Shown here in pieces: positions 28,557 to 37,417 of a DNA stretch of 54,404 nt. The notes below the pieces were generated by a model that ran no database searches, was not told the DNA's origin, and worked only from the letters and a program-made list of their open reading frames with translations. Within the stretch, counting starts at the first letter, position 1; every line of letters starts with the position of its first letter. The position numbers and the translations under genes were made by a program. The stretch is from contig NZ_CAMLGS010000015.1 of the NCBI RefSeq assembly GCF_946479685.1, positions 1 to 54,404 on the forward strand, written 5' to 3'. This DNA is from an uncultured Methylotenera sp. GTDB taxonomy: Bacteria > Pseudomonadota > Gammaproteobacteria > Burkholderiales > Methylophilaceae.

Positions 28557-29327
28557 TTGAGCCAGTTGCGTGATTTATATGAAGAAAACCTAGCTGCGTG
28601 GGGTCTGCGCGGGCAGTTTTCTTACACATCGCTTAAAAATCGGGTGCAGCGTATTCGCCGCACCAATGCAGCGATTGTGAAACTGCCCAAAACACTCAGT
28701 GCTTGGAACAGTGAGCGCATAGCGCGATGCCCAACAAGTGTGGGAAATGCGAGTTTATCTCTGGATGAAATCAATACGGTCAGGACATTGATTGAGGATG
28801 CGATTAGTCGCTCAACCATCAAAAGTCACGCCGTGTTTACGGATCAATTATTCTTTTTGACCATTGGTGCCATACAAATTGAATCGCAGACGCAATCCAG
28901 TGATGCTTGGAAGTTGCTTAACAAAACCATAGAAACCCATCTTAAGCCCAAAACTCACCGTCAGCCATTGATGATGGGGATGTTGGTAACGGTGCTGGTG
29001 CTGGGCATGAGTGCGATGCAGTTTAGTTATAAAAAAGGCAATATTCGCTCGGTAGAGTCATCTGGTACTTTTATCGAGGTGTCAGCCAGTACTGCAGACC
29101 CAGTGACAATAAGCATGCTGCAGCTGGCGTACAACAAAATGAAAAGTGGCACTTGTCAGCTGCCGCAAGCCGCCATGCTGCCAGAAAACCAGAGACAGGC
29201 ATTTTTGGCATTTGTAAACCAAGGCACGATTGATGTGAATAACGTGGAAAACTTAAGGCAGGCCTTTGGTTATGTTAGCTGCCTGTATCCGCAAGAGTTG
29301 ATGCGCCCACTCACCACAACGCTGTAA
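28557..29327 (+). CDS. Unrecognised single-helix membrane protein divergent from mxaR
   Basis: The 256-residue product has a basic N-terminal cytoplasmic part (about 1-136), one membrane helix (about 137-155) and a periplasmic tail of about 100 residues with Cys in GTCQLPQ and YVSCLYPQ, which might form a disulfide. A TTG start is chosen: an ATG just upstream is out of frame and stops after seven codons, and GAGG lies nine bases before the TTG. I do not recognise a domain. Its place opposite mxaR, under the shared palindrome, suggests a link to methanol dehydrogenase assembly or its control. Confidence 0.65.
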   Translation: MSQLRDLYEENLAAWGLRGQFSYTSLKNRVQRIRRTNAAIVKLPKTLSAWNSERIARCPTSVGNASLSLDEINTVRTLIEDAISRSTIKSHAVFTDQLFFLTIGAIQIESQTQSSDAWKLLNKTIETHLKPKTHRQPLMMGMLVTVLVLGMSAMQFSYKKGNIRSVESSGTFIEVSASTADPVTISMLQLAYNKMKSGTCQLPQAAMLPENQRQAFLAFVNQGTIDVNNVENLRQAFGYVSCLYPQELMRPLTTTL

Positions 29328-29379
29328 GTAACAGAATTGTAAGTACAAAACTTTGTATGAGTTTTGATAAAGGAACGAT

Positions 29380-29934
29380 ATGAAAACCAATGAAAAAATC
29401 TTAACCGTAGCCACCATGCTATTTGACAGTAGAGGCATACAGGCTTCAGGTGTTGATACGATCATTGCTGAGTCTGGTGTAGCCAAAGCGACACTGTATA
29501 AGCATTTTCCAAGCAAAAACCACTTGGTCATGGCTTATCTTAGAAGTAAGTCAGATAAGTTTTACGAGTGGTTAAACTCACGCTTGGTATCTAAAAAGGC
29601 TAACTCCATTGATATCCTAGTGTCGTTGTGCGAGTTGGTGGAAACCTGGATTACTACCCCTGAGTTTCATGGGCTACCTTTCCATATTGCGTCTGTGGAA
29701 TTTCCTAGCCCTGAGCACCCTATCAATCAATACTCAGCAGTGCTGGCAGCCGAGTTACAAGACTACCTATCTAAAATTGCCAAAACTGCTGGTGCACATG
29801 ATGCCGTTGCACTTGGTCAACAATTAACCATTATCTTTGAAGGTGCTGCGTTGGTTGAAAGGTTAAACCCTGGTTCAGGTGCTGCCAGTAGAGCTAAAAG
29901 TGCAGCAATTGCACTGATTAAAAGCTCGATTTAA
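29380..29934 (+). CDS. TetR family transcriptional regulator
   Basis: The 184-residue protein begins MKTNEKILTVATMLFDSRGIQASGVDTIIAESGVAKATLYKHFPSK in its full N-terminal helix-turn-helix domain (about 1-50), followed by an all-helical ligand domain. A good AAAGGAA ribosome site precedes the ATG. It follows the gene at 28557 by 52 bases and probably shares its transcript. The nearby 16-base palindromes at 28479 and 22932 are the obvious candidate operators. The effector is unknown. Confidence 0.88.
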   Translation: MKTNEKILTVATMLFDSRGIQASGVDTIIAESGVAKATLYKHFPSKNHLVMAYLRSKSDKFYEWLNSRLVSKKANSIDILVSLCELVETWITTPEFHGLPFHIASVEFPSPEHPINQYSAVLAAELQDYLSKIAKTAGAHDAVALGQQLTIIFEGAALVERLNPGSGAASRAKSAAIALIKSSI

Positions 29935-30171
29935 TAGCTTGATATCCGTTTTCCAAGTGCTGAATTAACGACATGTAACTGTCGTTGACGGCCTCTGTGG
30001 ACATAGTCTTGCATTTTTTTTGCTAGTTTTTATGTCAATTCTGCCCAGAAATGTGAATATATGGTGCTTACGATGGTTGATGGCTTAAAAATGTGTGCTA
30101 GGATGTAATCTCTCTGCAAGCCTTATGAAACCTGGCTTTGGAGTGCTATTAACCATATTTTAGGAATTTAT

Positions 30172-30444
30172 ATGAACAAATCTGAATTAGTCGCAAAAGT
30201 AGCGGCTGAAGCTGGTGTAACACAAGCAGACACAAATCGCGTATTAGATGCCATCATCAATACAGTTGGTGAAGCATTAAAAGCTGGTGACAACGTAGCA
30301 TTAGTTGGCTTTGGTACATTCCAAGTAACTAAAAAAGCTGCTCGTTCTGGCCGTAACCCTTCTACTGGCGCAACCATTCAAATTGCTGCACGCAATGCGC
30401 CTGTATTTAAAGCTGGTAAAACACTTAAAGATAAAGTTAACTAA
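30172..30444 (+). CDS. hupB: DNA-binding protein HU
   Basis: The 90-residue protein is a typical [18 protein letters not shown] at the start, GFGTFQV in the middle, and the arm motif [33 protein letters not shown] bends and compacts DNA. The codon usage is strongly biased, as in highly expressed genes. AGGAATTT precedes the ATG. Whether it is the beta-type chain cannot be decided, as betaproteobacteria usually have one or two HU genes. Confidence 0.93.
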   Translation: MNKSELVAKVAAEAGVTQADTNRVLDAIINTVGEALKAGDNVALVGFGTFQVTKKAARSGRNPSTGATIQIAARNAPVFKAGKTLKDKVN

Positions 30445-30449
30445 GTATC

Positions 30450-30469
30450 ATCTACCGTTTCAGGTAGAT
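30450..30469 (+). terminator. Hairpin after the HU gene
   Basis: ATCTACC (30450-30456) and GGTAGAT (30463-30469) enclose a 6-base loop and begin six bases after the HU stop. Only a short T-rich stretch (TGTATT) follows. A second hairpin, CCCACAGC/GCTGTGGG at 30498-30527, lies just beyond. The rest of the 344-base gap to 30789 holds no gene I can support. Confidence 0.55.
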
Positions 30470-30788
30470 TGTATTAGTTAAGCCCATGCTTAAATATCCC
30501 ACAGCGCAAGGTACTTACTGCTGTGGGAATATCTCAAAATAAATCCTCAGCACCTTTAAACGTCAAGCCGCTTATGTCAAAATCTACATCAGGTTGATGT
30601 CGGTTTTAAAAAGCACCTCCTAATAGCACCTCTTTCATTTCTGCAAGTATCAGGTGCGTAAAAGCAACTGTTAACGACAACTATTGATGGCAAACTGGCC
30701 TTTCTTATTGTAGTTACGAGCAACACACTGAACCTAATAATACCGAACCTAGTAATTTAGCCTACCGATTTAAACACGGATTTAATTT

Positions 30789-31736
30789 ATGGATTTACTG
30801 CTTAATTTATTGCATCAGTATGGTTTGCTGATTGTATTCTTCAATGTATTTCTAGAGCAGATTGGCCTACCCTTGCCTGCTTACCCTACCATATTGATTG
30901 CAAGTGCTATTAGCGTGAACCATGAAACCTCGCTGGTTAGCTTGATGTTGGTGGCTGTGATTGGTGCGTTAATGGCTGATATGTTCTGGTATTTTGCCGG
31001 TCGCCGTTATGGCAAAAAGGTGATGAGCAAACTTTGTAAAATCTCGTTATCGCCAGATTCATGCGTCAAGCAAACAGAGTCCATGTATCTTAAAATTGGG
31101 CCGTCGGCCTTGTTATTTTGCAAGTTTGTGCCAGGTTTTGCTTCTATTTCCAGCGCGCTAGCTGGTGCGCTAGGGACTAAAACATTCACTTTTGTTGTGC
31201 TGGATGGCATAGGTGCCGCAATATGGGTAGGCTCAGCTGTGTTGCTGGGCTCTATGTTTAGCGCCTCGATTGATCAACTATTGCTCACGCTGGTAGAGAT
31301 GGGTAAATGGGGAGCTTTAATCATAGCCTTAGCGTTTGTGCTATTTATTGCGAACAAATGGTGGGAGCGCTACCGTTTTCTTAAAGCATTAAGAATGGCG
31401 CGCATTAGTGTAGATGCGTTAAATGAGTTGCTGGTAAGTGGTAAGCAGCCCGTGATTATTGATACTAGGCCGCCAAATCTAATTGAAGACGGATGGATTC
31501 CTAGTGCTAGGTTTGTTAGCACCGATCAGGTGAAAGATATTTTGCCGGAAATAGACATTAGCGAAGATATTGTGTTGTATTGCGCATGCCCAAATGAGGT
31601 GACGGCGGCTAAAGTAGCCAAAGCGTTTATGAATCACGGTTATTTCAACGTGAGGCCGTTAGCTGGCGGCATAGATGCATGGATAGAATCCGGGTTTGAT
31701 GTGCACAAACCTGCCGATGGTGGGCAAAGCCAATAA
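30789..31736 (+). CDS. DedA membrane protein fused to a rhodanese domain
   Basis: The 315-residue protein has a DedA/SNARE-associated membrane domain (about 1-195). It contains FLEQIGLPLPAYPTILIAS, a Phe-xx-Arg-type FAGRRYG segment and FVPGFASISSALAGALG. A cytoplasmic rhodanese domain follows (about 205-310) with the candidate active Cys265 in LYCACPNEVTAAKVA. DedA proteins are thought to move undecaprenyl phosphate or other lipids across the membrane. Rhodaneses carry persulfide sulfur. The function of the fusion is unknown. It appears to be a single gene with its own promoter. Confidence 0.85.
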   Translation: MDLLLNLLHQYGLLIVFFNVFLEQIGLPLPAYPTILIASAISVNHETSLVSLMLVAVIGALMADMFWYFAGRRYGKKVMSKLCKISLSPDSCVKQTESMYLKIGPSALLFCKFVPGFASISSALAGALGTKTFTFVVLDGIGAAIWVGSAVLLGSMFSASIDQLLLTLVEMGKWGALIIALAFVLFIANKWWERYRFLKALRMARISVDALNELLVSGKQPVIIDTRPPNLIEDGWIPSARFVSTDQVKDILPEIDISEDIVLYCACPNEVTAAKVAKAFMNHGYFNVRPLAGGIDAWIESGFDVHKPADGGQSQ

Positions 31737-31766
31737 GCTGGTTTTAACATTACTGCGAGATTCTGA

Positions 31767-33002
31767 TTAAGACTCGCTGCATGTAATGACTAGCGCCACC
31801 GAGTAATCGTGCATCACAATCTTTGATACGAAGATAATCGCCAATACGTTCAACAACACCGCGATATAGCCTGCACTCTCATAGCCGGTGAACGTACCGC
31901 TGGCATTTTGCGTGACGATAAATCCACCCAGGGTGGTAGATAAGCCCATCGCCAGCGACTGTACTGTAGAGTTAAGTGACATGAAAGTGCCGCGCAGCTT
32001 GGGTTGTGCGGCAGAAATAATCACCGTCATTGCTGGAATCATGCGTCCAGAAACCAGCACGAAAAAAGCCGTGGTATACAGCAACCAAACCCACAACGGC
32101 ACAGGCCCGGATTGGGTAATGCAGATAATGGGAAGCACGGCCGCCAGTGCCACCAGCCTATATACCAGCACCTTCCCGCTTTTATCAGTCCATCGGCCAA
32201 TCAGCCGCGCCGTAATTAGCGTTGCAGCGCCGCCTGCAAGGTAAATCAGCGGGATATCATGCTGTGTGATATTGACGTTGTTAACTGCATACACGGTTAA
32301 ATAAGGGATAACGGTAAAGCTGGAAAAAATAATCAGCGCAGAGAAGATGAGTGCCCGTATATGGTTGGCATCACGCAGTACAGCTAGCATGGGCGCAAAT
32401 GGATGGCTGCGCTTGCTGTTTAAATGATGGTCTATCGTGGGTAGCAGACGCTGAGCGATGAATATAAATATCGCCGTCACTATCGCAATCAAGAAAAATG
32501 GTGCTCGCCAAACATAGTGCGTAGCTATCCATAGGGAAAGCGGAACGCCTGCCACGGTAGAAATAGAGAATGCGGTGGAAATAATGCCATTTGCTTTACC
32601 GCGGCGTATGAATGGGATGATATCGCCCACCATGGTTTGCACCATTGCCCCCATAACACCGCCAAATACGCCGGCTAAGCCGCGGAACACAAGCAAGGCG
32701 GCATAACTCGTTGCCAAACCACAGGCTACAGTGGCAATGCCGAAACAAATCGACATGATTATCAGTAGCTGTTTGCGCTCAAATCTATCTATAAATGCCG
32801 CACCTAGTAGCCCTGACAGCGCAGAGCTAAAGCTATAAGCAGCAACCAATAAACCAAACTCGTGTGTATTGATGCTAAATTCTTTCATCAGCATGGGGCC
32901 TAAAGGCATCATGATCATGAAGTCTAGGATATGGGTAAACTGAATGCCGGCAAGCGTCAGTAATACGCTACGTTCGTTGTGGACAGGGGTTACTGTAGGC
33001 AT
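31767..33002 (-). CDS. MFS transporter, drug-efflux-like
   Basis: The 411-residue protein has 12 predicted membrane helices. The segment between helices 2 and 3 reads GLLGAAFIDRFERKQLL, a form of the MFS loop motif GxxxDRxxRR, and GLAGVFGGVMGAMVQ is typical of the proton antiporter group. Substrate is unknown. The gene begins seven bases after the pirin gene and probably shares its transcript. A small-molecule or drug exporter is the best guess. Confidence 0.85.
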   Translation of the reverse strand: MPTVTPVHNERSVLLTLAGIQFTHILDFMIMMPLGPMLMKEFSINTHEFGLLVAAYSFSSALSGLLGAAFIDRFERKQLLIIMSICFGIATVACGLATSYAALLVFRGLAGVFGGVMGAMVQTMVGDIIPFIRRGKANGIISTAFSISTVAGVPLSLWIATHYVWRAPFFLIAIVTAIFIFIAQRLLPTIDHHLNSKRSHPFAPMLAVLRDANHIRALIFSALIIFSSFTVIPYLTVYAVNNVNITQHDIPLIYLAGGAATLITARLIGRWTDKSGKVLVYRLVALAAVLPIICITQSGPVPLWVWLLYTTAFFVLVSGRMIPAMTVIISAAQPKLRGTFMSLNSTVQSLAMGLSTTLGGFIVTQNASGTFTGYESAGYIAVLLNVLAIIFVSKIVMHDYSVALVITCSES

Positions 33003-33009
33003 AAGTGGC

Positions 33010-33885
33010 TCATGTTCGTGGCGCCGGGCTTGTTAACTGACCTGTTTGGTAATCAATAATCGCTTGTGTAATCTCGTCTTGCGTGTTCATCACAAAAGGG
33101 CCGTATTGCACTATAGATTCGTGTAATGGCTTTGCAGCAACCAGCAAAAAAGCAGCAGGCTGATTGAGCGCACTAATTTCTACAAAGTCCCCATCGGAGA
33201 GTTCGCCCGCTACTTGGGGCATCAGTCGGTTTGAGGGGGCATCCTCACCTATGCGTACCCTGCCCTCGTATGCGTAAATAAAGCCAGTATGCCCTAAAGG
33301 TATATCATGTGCGAATGTTGCCCCAGCTGGCAAACGTATATCCCAGAATAATGGCGCGGTGGTGCCGCCTTGCATTGGACCAGATAGTTGCTGATCTTCT
33401 AATTCTAGCTTGCCGGCAACGGCTCTGACTTTTCCGCCATTTTGTAGGGTTAGTTCAGGGATTTCTTCTGGGCGAATATCTCTGTAGGCCGCTGGTTTCA
33501 TTTTTTCTTTGGCTGGTAAATTTAGCCATAACTGAAAGCCGCGCATACGGCCGCTTTCTTGTTGCGGAATCTCCGAATGTATGATGCCGCGCCCTGCTGT
33601 CATCCATTGTGCGCCACCACTTTTTAACTCGCCTTGGTTGCCTAGATGATCCTTGTGCAGCATATTGCCATCTAGCATGTAGGTGACCGTTTCGAAGCCG
33701 CGGTGTGGATGGTCAGGAAAACCCGCAATACAGTCATCAGGGTTGCTTGATGAAAACTCGTCTAGCATCAAAAATGGATCAAGGCGAAAAGATGGCGCCT
33801 TGCCAATGCTGCGGCTCAACTTTACCCCAGCGCCGTCCGTGGTGTGAATGGGCGTAATCAATTGCTGCAATATGCGTTTTTTCAT
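33010..33885 (-). CDS. Pirin family protein
   Basis: The 291-residue protein is a two-domain cupin with the pirin signature: PDHPHRGFETVTYMLDG, with the metal-binding His pair, then GIIHSEIPQ with a further His and Glu. Pirins bind one iron and some are quercetin dioxygenases or redox sensors. Activity here is unknown. It is followed at once by the MFS gene. Confidence 0.9.
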   Translation of the reverse strand: MKKRILQQLITPIHTTDGAGVKLSRSIGKAPSFRLDPFLMLDEFSSSNPDDCIAGFPDHPHRGFETVTYMLDGNMLHKDHLGNQGELKSGGAQWMTAGRGIIHSEIPQQESGRMRGFQLWLNLPAKEKMKPAAYRDIRPEEIPELTLQNGGKVRAVAGKLELEDQQLSGPMQGGTTAPLFWDIRLPAGATFAHDIPLGHTGFIYAYEGRVRIGEDAPSNRLMPQVAGELSDGDFVEISALNQPAAFLLVAAKPLHESIVQYGPFVMNTQDEITQAIIDYQTGQLTSPAPRT

Positions 33886-33932
33886 CAGAATATCCTTTAG
33901 GCGCTACCCGCGCCTGTACTACCGATATTGCT

Positions 33933-33975
33933 AATCAGCGGTGCCCTGGCAAAGGTTTGCATGGCACTGCTGATT
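33933..33975. terminator. Long hairpin between pirin and yceI genes
   Basis: AATCAGCGGTGCC (33933-33945) and GGCACTGCTGATT (33963-33975) pair at 12 of 13 positions, with the thirteenth a G-T. It lies between the yceI gene at 34029 and the pirin start at 33885. The plus strand continues TTTATAG and the minus strand has no T run, so it may be an attenuator, an mRNA stabiliser or a mobile repeat unit rather than a terminator. Confidence 0.45.
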
Positions 33976-34028
33976 TTATAGTGTGATTGCTTGGAGTGAC
34001 ATCTTTAGTGTACTCCTAGTTGCGTTAG

Positions 34029-34595
34029 TTATTGTTTAACGGCTTCAACTGGCAAGGTGATAGTTACTTCATCGCCAACGTATGGTACATATTTGCTCAT
34101 GTTGAAGTCAGAGCGCTTTACTGTTGCGGTTGCATTGGCGCCGCAAGCATCTTTTTTCAACATTGGGTGTGGCATGCACATAAATGAAGTCACGGTTAGT
34201 GTCACTGGTTTGCTTACGCCTTTAAGGGTCAGCGTACCATCTACAGAAGATAATTTATCACCATTAAAATTCAGTTTTTTTGAAGTGAAATTGGCTACAG
34301 GAAACTTCTCGGTATTTAAGAAATCTTCACCTTGAATATGCTCATTAAATAGCGGGTAGCCGGTATTTACAGAGGTGGTATCAATCGTGATATCCATTGA
34401 ACCGGTTTTTGCTTCACGATCAATGGTAATTTTTCCTGATGTTTTATCAAAGTGGCTTAATTGTGTTGAGTAGCCAAAATGGCTGTAAGAAAAGCGAGGG
34501 AATGTATGTGTGTTATCAACCACATAAGTTTCAGGTGCTGCTAGTGCTGCCGTTGAAAAGCTGGCTGCGATGGCTAAAAGTGCGATACGTTTCAT
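34029..34595 (-). CDS. YceI family periplasmic protein (first copy)
   Basis: The 188-residue protein has a signal peptide (cleavage after ALA, about residue 19) and a lipocalin-like YceI domain with YVVDNTHTFPRFSYSHFGYS, GYPLFNEHIQGEDFLNTEKFP and the internal MCMPHPMLKKDACGANA with two Cys. YceI proteins bind polyisoprenoids or related amphiphiles. It follows the other yceI gene by 50 bases and is in the same direction as the cytochrome b561 gene. Confidence 0.9.
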   Translation of the reverse strand: MKRIALLAIAASFSTAALAAPETYVVDNTHTFPRFSYSHFGYSTQLSHFDKTSGKITIDREAKTGSMDITIDTTSVNTGYPLFNEHIQGEDFLNTEKFPVANFTSKKLNFNGDKLSSVDGTLTLKGVSKPVTLTVTSFMCMPHPMLKKDACGANATATVKRSDFNMSKYVPYVGDEVTITLPVEAVKQ

Positions 34596-34645
34596 AGTGT
34601 TACTCCTAAATAATTGAGATGTTAAAAATAGAGTGGTTAAAAAAG

Positions 34646-35227
34646 TTATTTGCTGGCGTTGGCCAGAAAGTGGAAATTAATCTGTATCTCGTTGGCAACG
34701 GTACCAAAGTCTGCCCACACACCCTCGCCAATTGCAAATTCAGCGCGTTTGAGTACAAAGCCACCATCAACTGTGGCGGTGTTGCCTTGAGGCGTAAAGG
34801 TGAATGGCGCGGTAATGGTTTGCGTGTGTCCTTTGATGGTCATCTTGCCGCTGACTTCATAGCGGTTACCTGACAGTTGTTTAACCGAGGTGGACGCAAA
34901 CGTTGCTTTTGGGTACACCTTGGTGTTAAACCAGCTCTTGCTGGATACTTCATCATTGGCTTCATCCGAGCCGGCATCAATGCTGGCCAGATTCAACTCA
35001 AATGCAACTTTGGCATTAGCGAGTTTGGCCGGATCAAATGCTAATTGCGCATTAAACTTTTTAAAGCTGCCATCTACAGGCACCCCCATTTGTTTATACA
35101 CAAAGTGCAACGTGCTTTTATCGGTTTGAATACTAGTAAATTCAGCCGCCTGTGCACCTGAAGCTAGCATCAAACCGCCGATTACGCTTGACCATACTTT
35201 AATGTTCATTTTTTGCAGACCTTTCAT
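34646..35227 (-). CDS. YceI family periplasmic protein (second copy)
   Basis: The product is up to 193 residues, with a signal peptide (cleavage after AQA, about residue 27 from the first Met). The YceI domain has TLHFVYKQMGVPVDGSFKKF, EVSSKSWFNTKVYPKATF and GKMTIKGHTQTITAPF. It lacks the Cys of the neighbouring copy. Two Met codons (35227 and 35209) are possible starts. It begins five bases after the cytochrome b561 stop, the usual arrangement for the YceJ-YceI pair. Confidence 0.9.
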   Translation of the reverse strand: MKGLQKMNIKVWSSVIGGLMLASGAQAAEFTSIQTDKSTLHFVYKQMGVPVDGSFKKFNAQLAFDPAKLANAKVAFELNLASIDAGSDEANDEVSSKSWFNTKVYPKATFASTSVKQLSGNRYEVSGKMTIKGHTQTITAPFTFTPQGNTATVDGGFVLKRAEFAIGEGVWADFGTVANEIQINFHFLANASK

Positions 35228-35232
35228 TCATC

Positions 35233-35772
35233 TTAACGGGCACGCCATGGCAGCATGCGGCGCAGCACATCATCTTTATCTACGACATGGTGTTTAATGG
35301 CGGCGCCTATATGTCCAAGCAGAATAGCCGCCATGCTGTAATTTAAAATCATGTGTGTAGCTGCCAACGCATCGCCTAGCGCTTTATCCTTGGAGACCAA
35401 ATCCGGGATAGGTAGCACGCCAAAATATACTGTTTGAAAACCTTTAGCTGAGCTCATTAACCAGCCTGATAATGGAATGGCTATCATCAGGAAGTACAGC
35501 ATGCCGTGCCCTGCATGTGCGCCAAATTTAGCCAGTTTAGACATGGTCCACGGCAATACGGGCGGTCTGTGCTTTACGCGCCATGCCAGGCGCAACATCA
35601 CGAGCATAAATGCCGTGACCCCTGCCCATTTGTGCCATGAGTAAATTTGCAGCTTAAATGGGGAAAACTTAAGCTCGTGCATGTACAAACCAACGGCAAA
35701 CAGCGCGATGAGTAATAGTGCCATCGCCCAGTGAATGATGATGGCGGTCAATGTATAGCGAGTTTTGTGCAT
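35233..35772 (-). CDS. Cytochrome b561 family protein (YceJ type)
   Basis: The 179-residue protein has four membrane helices with candidate haem-ligating His in IIHWAMALLL, YSWHKWAGV, HAGHGMLYF and LLGHIGAAIKHH. It should pass electrons between quinol and a periplasmic acceptor, perhaps using lipids bound by the YceI proteins. It is the first gene of the b561-yceI-yceI unit and is divergent from a LysR regulator. Confidence 0.9.
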   Translation of the reverse strand: MHKTRYTLTAIIIHWAMALLLIALFAVGLYMHELKFSPFKLQIYSWHKWAGVTAFMLVMLRLAWRVKHRPPVLPWTMSKLAKFGAHAGHGMLYFLMIAIPLSGWLMSSAKGFQTVYFGVLPIPDLVSKDKALGDALAATHMILNYSMAAILLGHIGAAIKHHVVDKDDVLRRMLPWRAR

Positions 35773-35833
35773 GACAATATTGAGTAAGTTTTATCGTTAA
35801 GTAGATAGGTTGCTATTAAACATTTTATTAATC

Positions 35834-35869
35834 AGATAAAAAAGTATAATATTTTGCTATTTATTATCT
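35834..35869 (+). promoter_or_regulatory. Candidate LysR site and -10 box in the b561/lysR gap
   Basis: AGATAA (35834-35839) and TTATCT (35864-35869) are an inverted pair, and TATAAT lies between at 35845-35850, 38 bases before the LysR start. The AT richness makes chance matches easy. Confidence 0.3.
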
Positions 35870-35887
35870 AAAAATTAGATTGATACC

Positions 35888-36805
35888 ATGCCTAATATCT
35901 CACTTGAACAATGGCGTTCTCTGATTGCAGTGGTAGAAACTGGCAGCTATGCGCAGGCGGCGGAGAAGCTTTACAAAAGCCAATCGGCGGTGACTTATGC
36001 CGTGCAAAAGATTGAATCCTTACTGGCGCTAAAGGCGTTTGAGATTCAGGGTCGTAAAGCGGTGCTAACGCCTACCGGGCAAATGCTGTATCGACGTGCT
36101 CTCGCCCTGGTAAATGAAGCGAATGACTTGGAAGCCGCGGCCAACCGGCTTTCTGCCGGGTGGGAGGCGGTGATACACATTGCGGCTGAAATCTTATTCC
36201 CTACCCGTTTGCTTTTGGACTGTCTCAATCAATTTGGTAAGGAAAGCCCGCATACGAGGGTGGAGTTGATTGAATCTGTGCTAGGTGGCACCTCAGATGC
36301 GCTATATAAAGGCGAGGCCGATTTGGCTATTTCGCCTAATATCCCCTCAGGTTTTTTAGGTGATCAGATCATGACGATTCAACTGATAGCGGTAGCGCAA
36401 CGTGATCATCCCCTGCATCAATTAAACCGCTTGTTAACTTATAGAGATTTGCAATCACACCGCCATATTGTCGTGCGTGACTCTGGCGCCAAGCGCGATA
36501 AAAACACAGCAACCATTGAAGTAAATCAGCGTTGGACAGTGAGCAATATTGCCACCTCGATTGAGGCCTTAACCATGGGCTTTGGCTTTGCCTGGCTGCC
36601 AGCCTCACATATTAAAGAGCAACTGCAATCTGGACAGTTAAAAGCACTGCCACTACGAGAAGGTGGCATACGTATTATTCCGCTATATTTAATTTACGCC
36701 AGACCAGATTTAGCAGGCCCTGGGGTTAGGCGTTTGGCAGAAATATTAATACAAGAGTCTGAAAATAAAATTAATTATATACAAAATGATAATTATGTTA
36801 CTTAA
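35888..36805 (+). CDS. LysR family transcriptional regulator
   Basis: The 305-residue protein has the N-terminal helix-turn-helix (SLEQWRSLIAVVETGSYAQAAEKLYKSQSAVTYAVQKIE) and a C-terminal substrate-binding domain from about residue 90. It is divergent from the cytochrome b561-yceI unit, which it probably controls. The inducer is unknown. It belongs to the group with a TYAVQKIE recognition helix seen next to redox genes. Confidence 0.9.
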   Translation: MPNISLEQWRSLIAVVETGSYAQAAEKLYKSQSAVTYAVQKIESLLALKAFEIQGRKAVLTPTGQMLYRRALALVNEANDLEAAANRLSAGWEAVIHIAAEILFPTRLLLDCLNQFGKESPHTRVELIESVLGGTSDALYKGEADLAISPNIPSGFLGDQIMTIQLIAVAQRDHPLHQLNRLLTYRDLQSHRHIVVRDSGAKRDKNTATIEVNQRWTVSNIATSIEALTMGFGFAWLPASHIKEQLQSGQLKALPLREGGIRIIPLYLIYARPDLAGPGVRRLAEILIQESENKINYIQNDNYVT

Positions 36806-36987
36806 TGTAAAACATTAGTTATTGTAGTGGTGTTTGCATGCATTTATTCTATATAAATGCGATAGATATTGGTATTATCTCGCCTGATAAACCAAGGCAT
36901 AAGTGGTTTTACTCAATATCATTTTTATCAAGCTAGCCTATGCTTAATAGGCTAATCCAATTAATTGCAATAGAAATCAGGATAAGC

Positions 36988-37287
36988 ATGACAGCAACAA
37001 ATATCGCGCTAAAAGTACCATTTAGTGAAAAAGACCAAGCCAAAGCGTTGGGCGCCAAATGGAATGCAGAAGCAAAACACTGGTACGTGCCGCAAGGTGT
37101 GAATGCAGAGCCATTTGCAAAGTGGTTCACTGCTGATGGTGTATCGGCAGCTAGTACACCTGCTCCAGCCACTAAACAAGCGCCAGCCGCTAAGCCAGCA
37201 CCAATCAGTAATGATGTAATCGAAAATGATCTTGATGCGATTAATGCACGATTAAGAGATGCATTTGAAGCAAGAGACTTTGACTAG
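36988..37287 (+). CDS. DUF5710-like small protein
   Basis: The 99-residue product has an N-terminal DUF5710-like motif (LKVPFSEKDQAKALGAKWNAEAKHWYVPQG, about residues 8-37) and a Pro/Ala-rich spacer. An acidic C-terminal helix with NDLDAINARLRDAFEARDFD follows. The motif also occurs in primase- and toprim-linked proteins, but its function is not known. The ATG at 36988 is chosen over one 48 bases upstream because AGGATAAGC precedes it. No neighbour suggests a role, except perhaps rdgC downstream. Confidence 0.75.
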   Translation: MTATNIALKVPFSEKDQAKALGAKWNAEAKHWYVPQGVNAEPFAKWFTADGVSAASTPAPATKQAPAAKPAPISNDVIENDLDAINARLRDAFEARDFD

Positions 37288-37384
37288 ATTAAAAGTCACC
37301 CGGTAGATAGCGGGTGCCATCTGCATTTAAGTAAAACTAAAATTTAAATAAAAAAAGATGGCATCCATCACCACCTAAGTTCAG

Positions 37385-37411
37385 TATAATCGGCGCTTTT
37401 TTTCGAGCGCC
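37385..37411 (+). promoter_or_regulatory. -10 box and GC hairpin directly before rdgC
   Basis: TATAAT (37385-37390) is followed by GGCGCT/AGCGCC (37392-37411) with an 8-base T-rich loop. If the box is used, the mRNA would start about 20 bases before the rdgC ATG. There is no Shine-Dalgarno in the leader (CCCTCCCC precedes the ATG). Confidence 0.4.
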
Positions 37412-37417
37412 CTCCCC

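Noticed and set aside
30534..30638. Minus-strand 35-codon frame reading through one TAA (ends DFDISGLTFKGAEDLF), with protein-like composition.
   Set aside because: An in-frame TAA splits it after ten codons and there is no ribosome binding site before its ATG. It may be a decayed gene, but I cannot support a feature.
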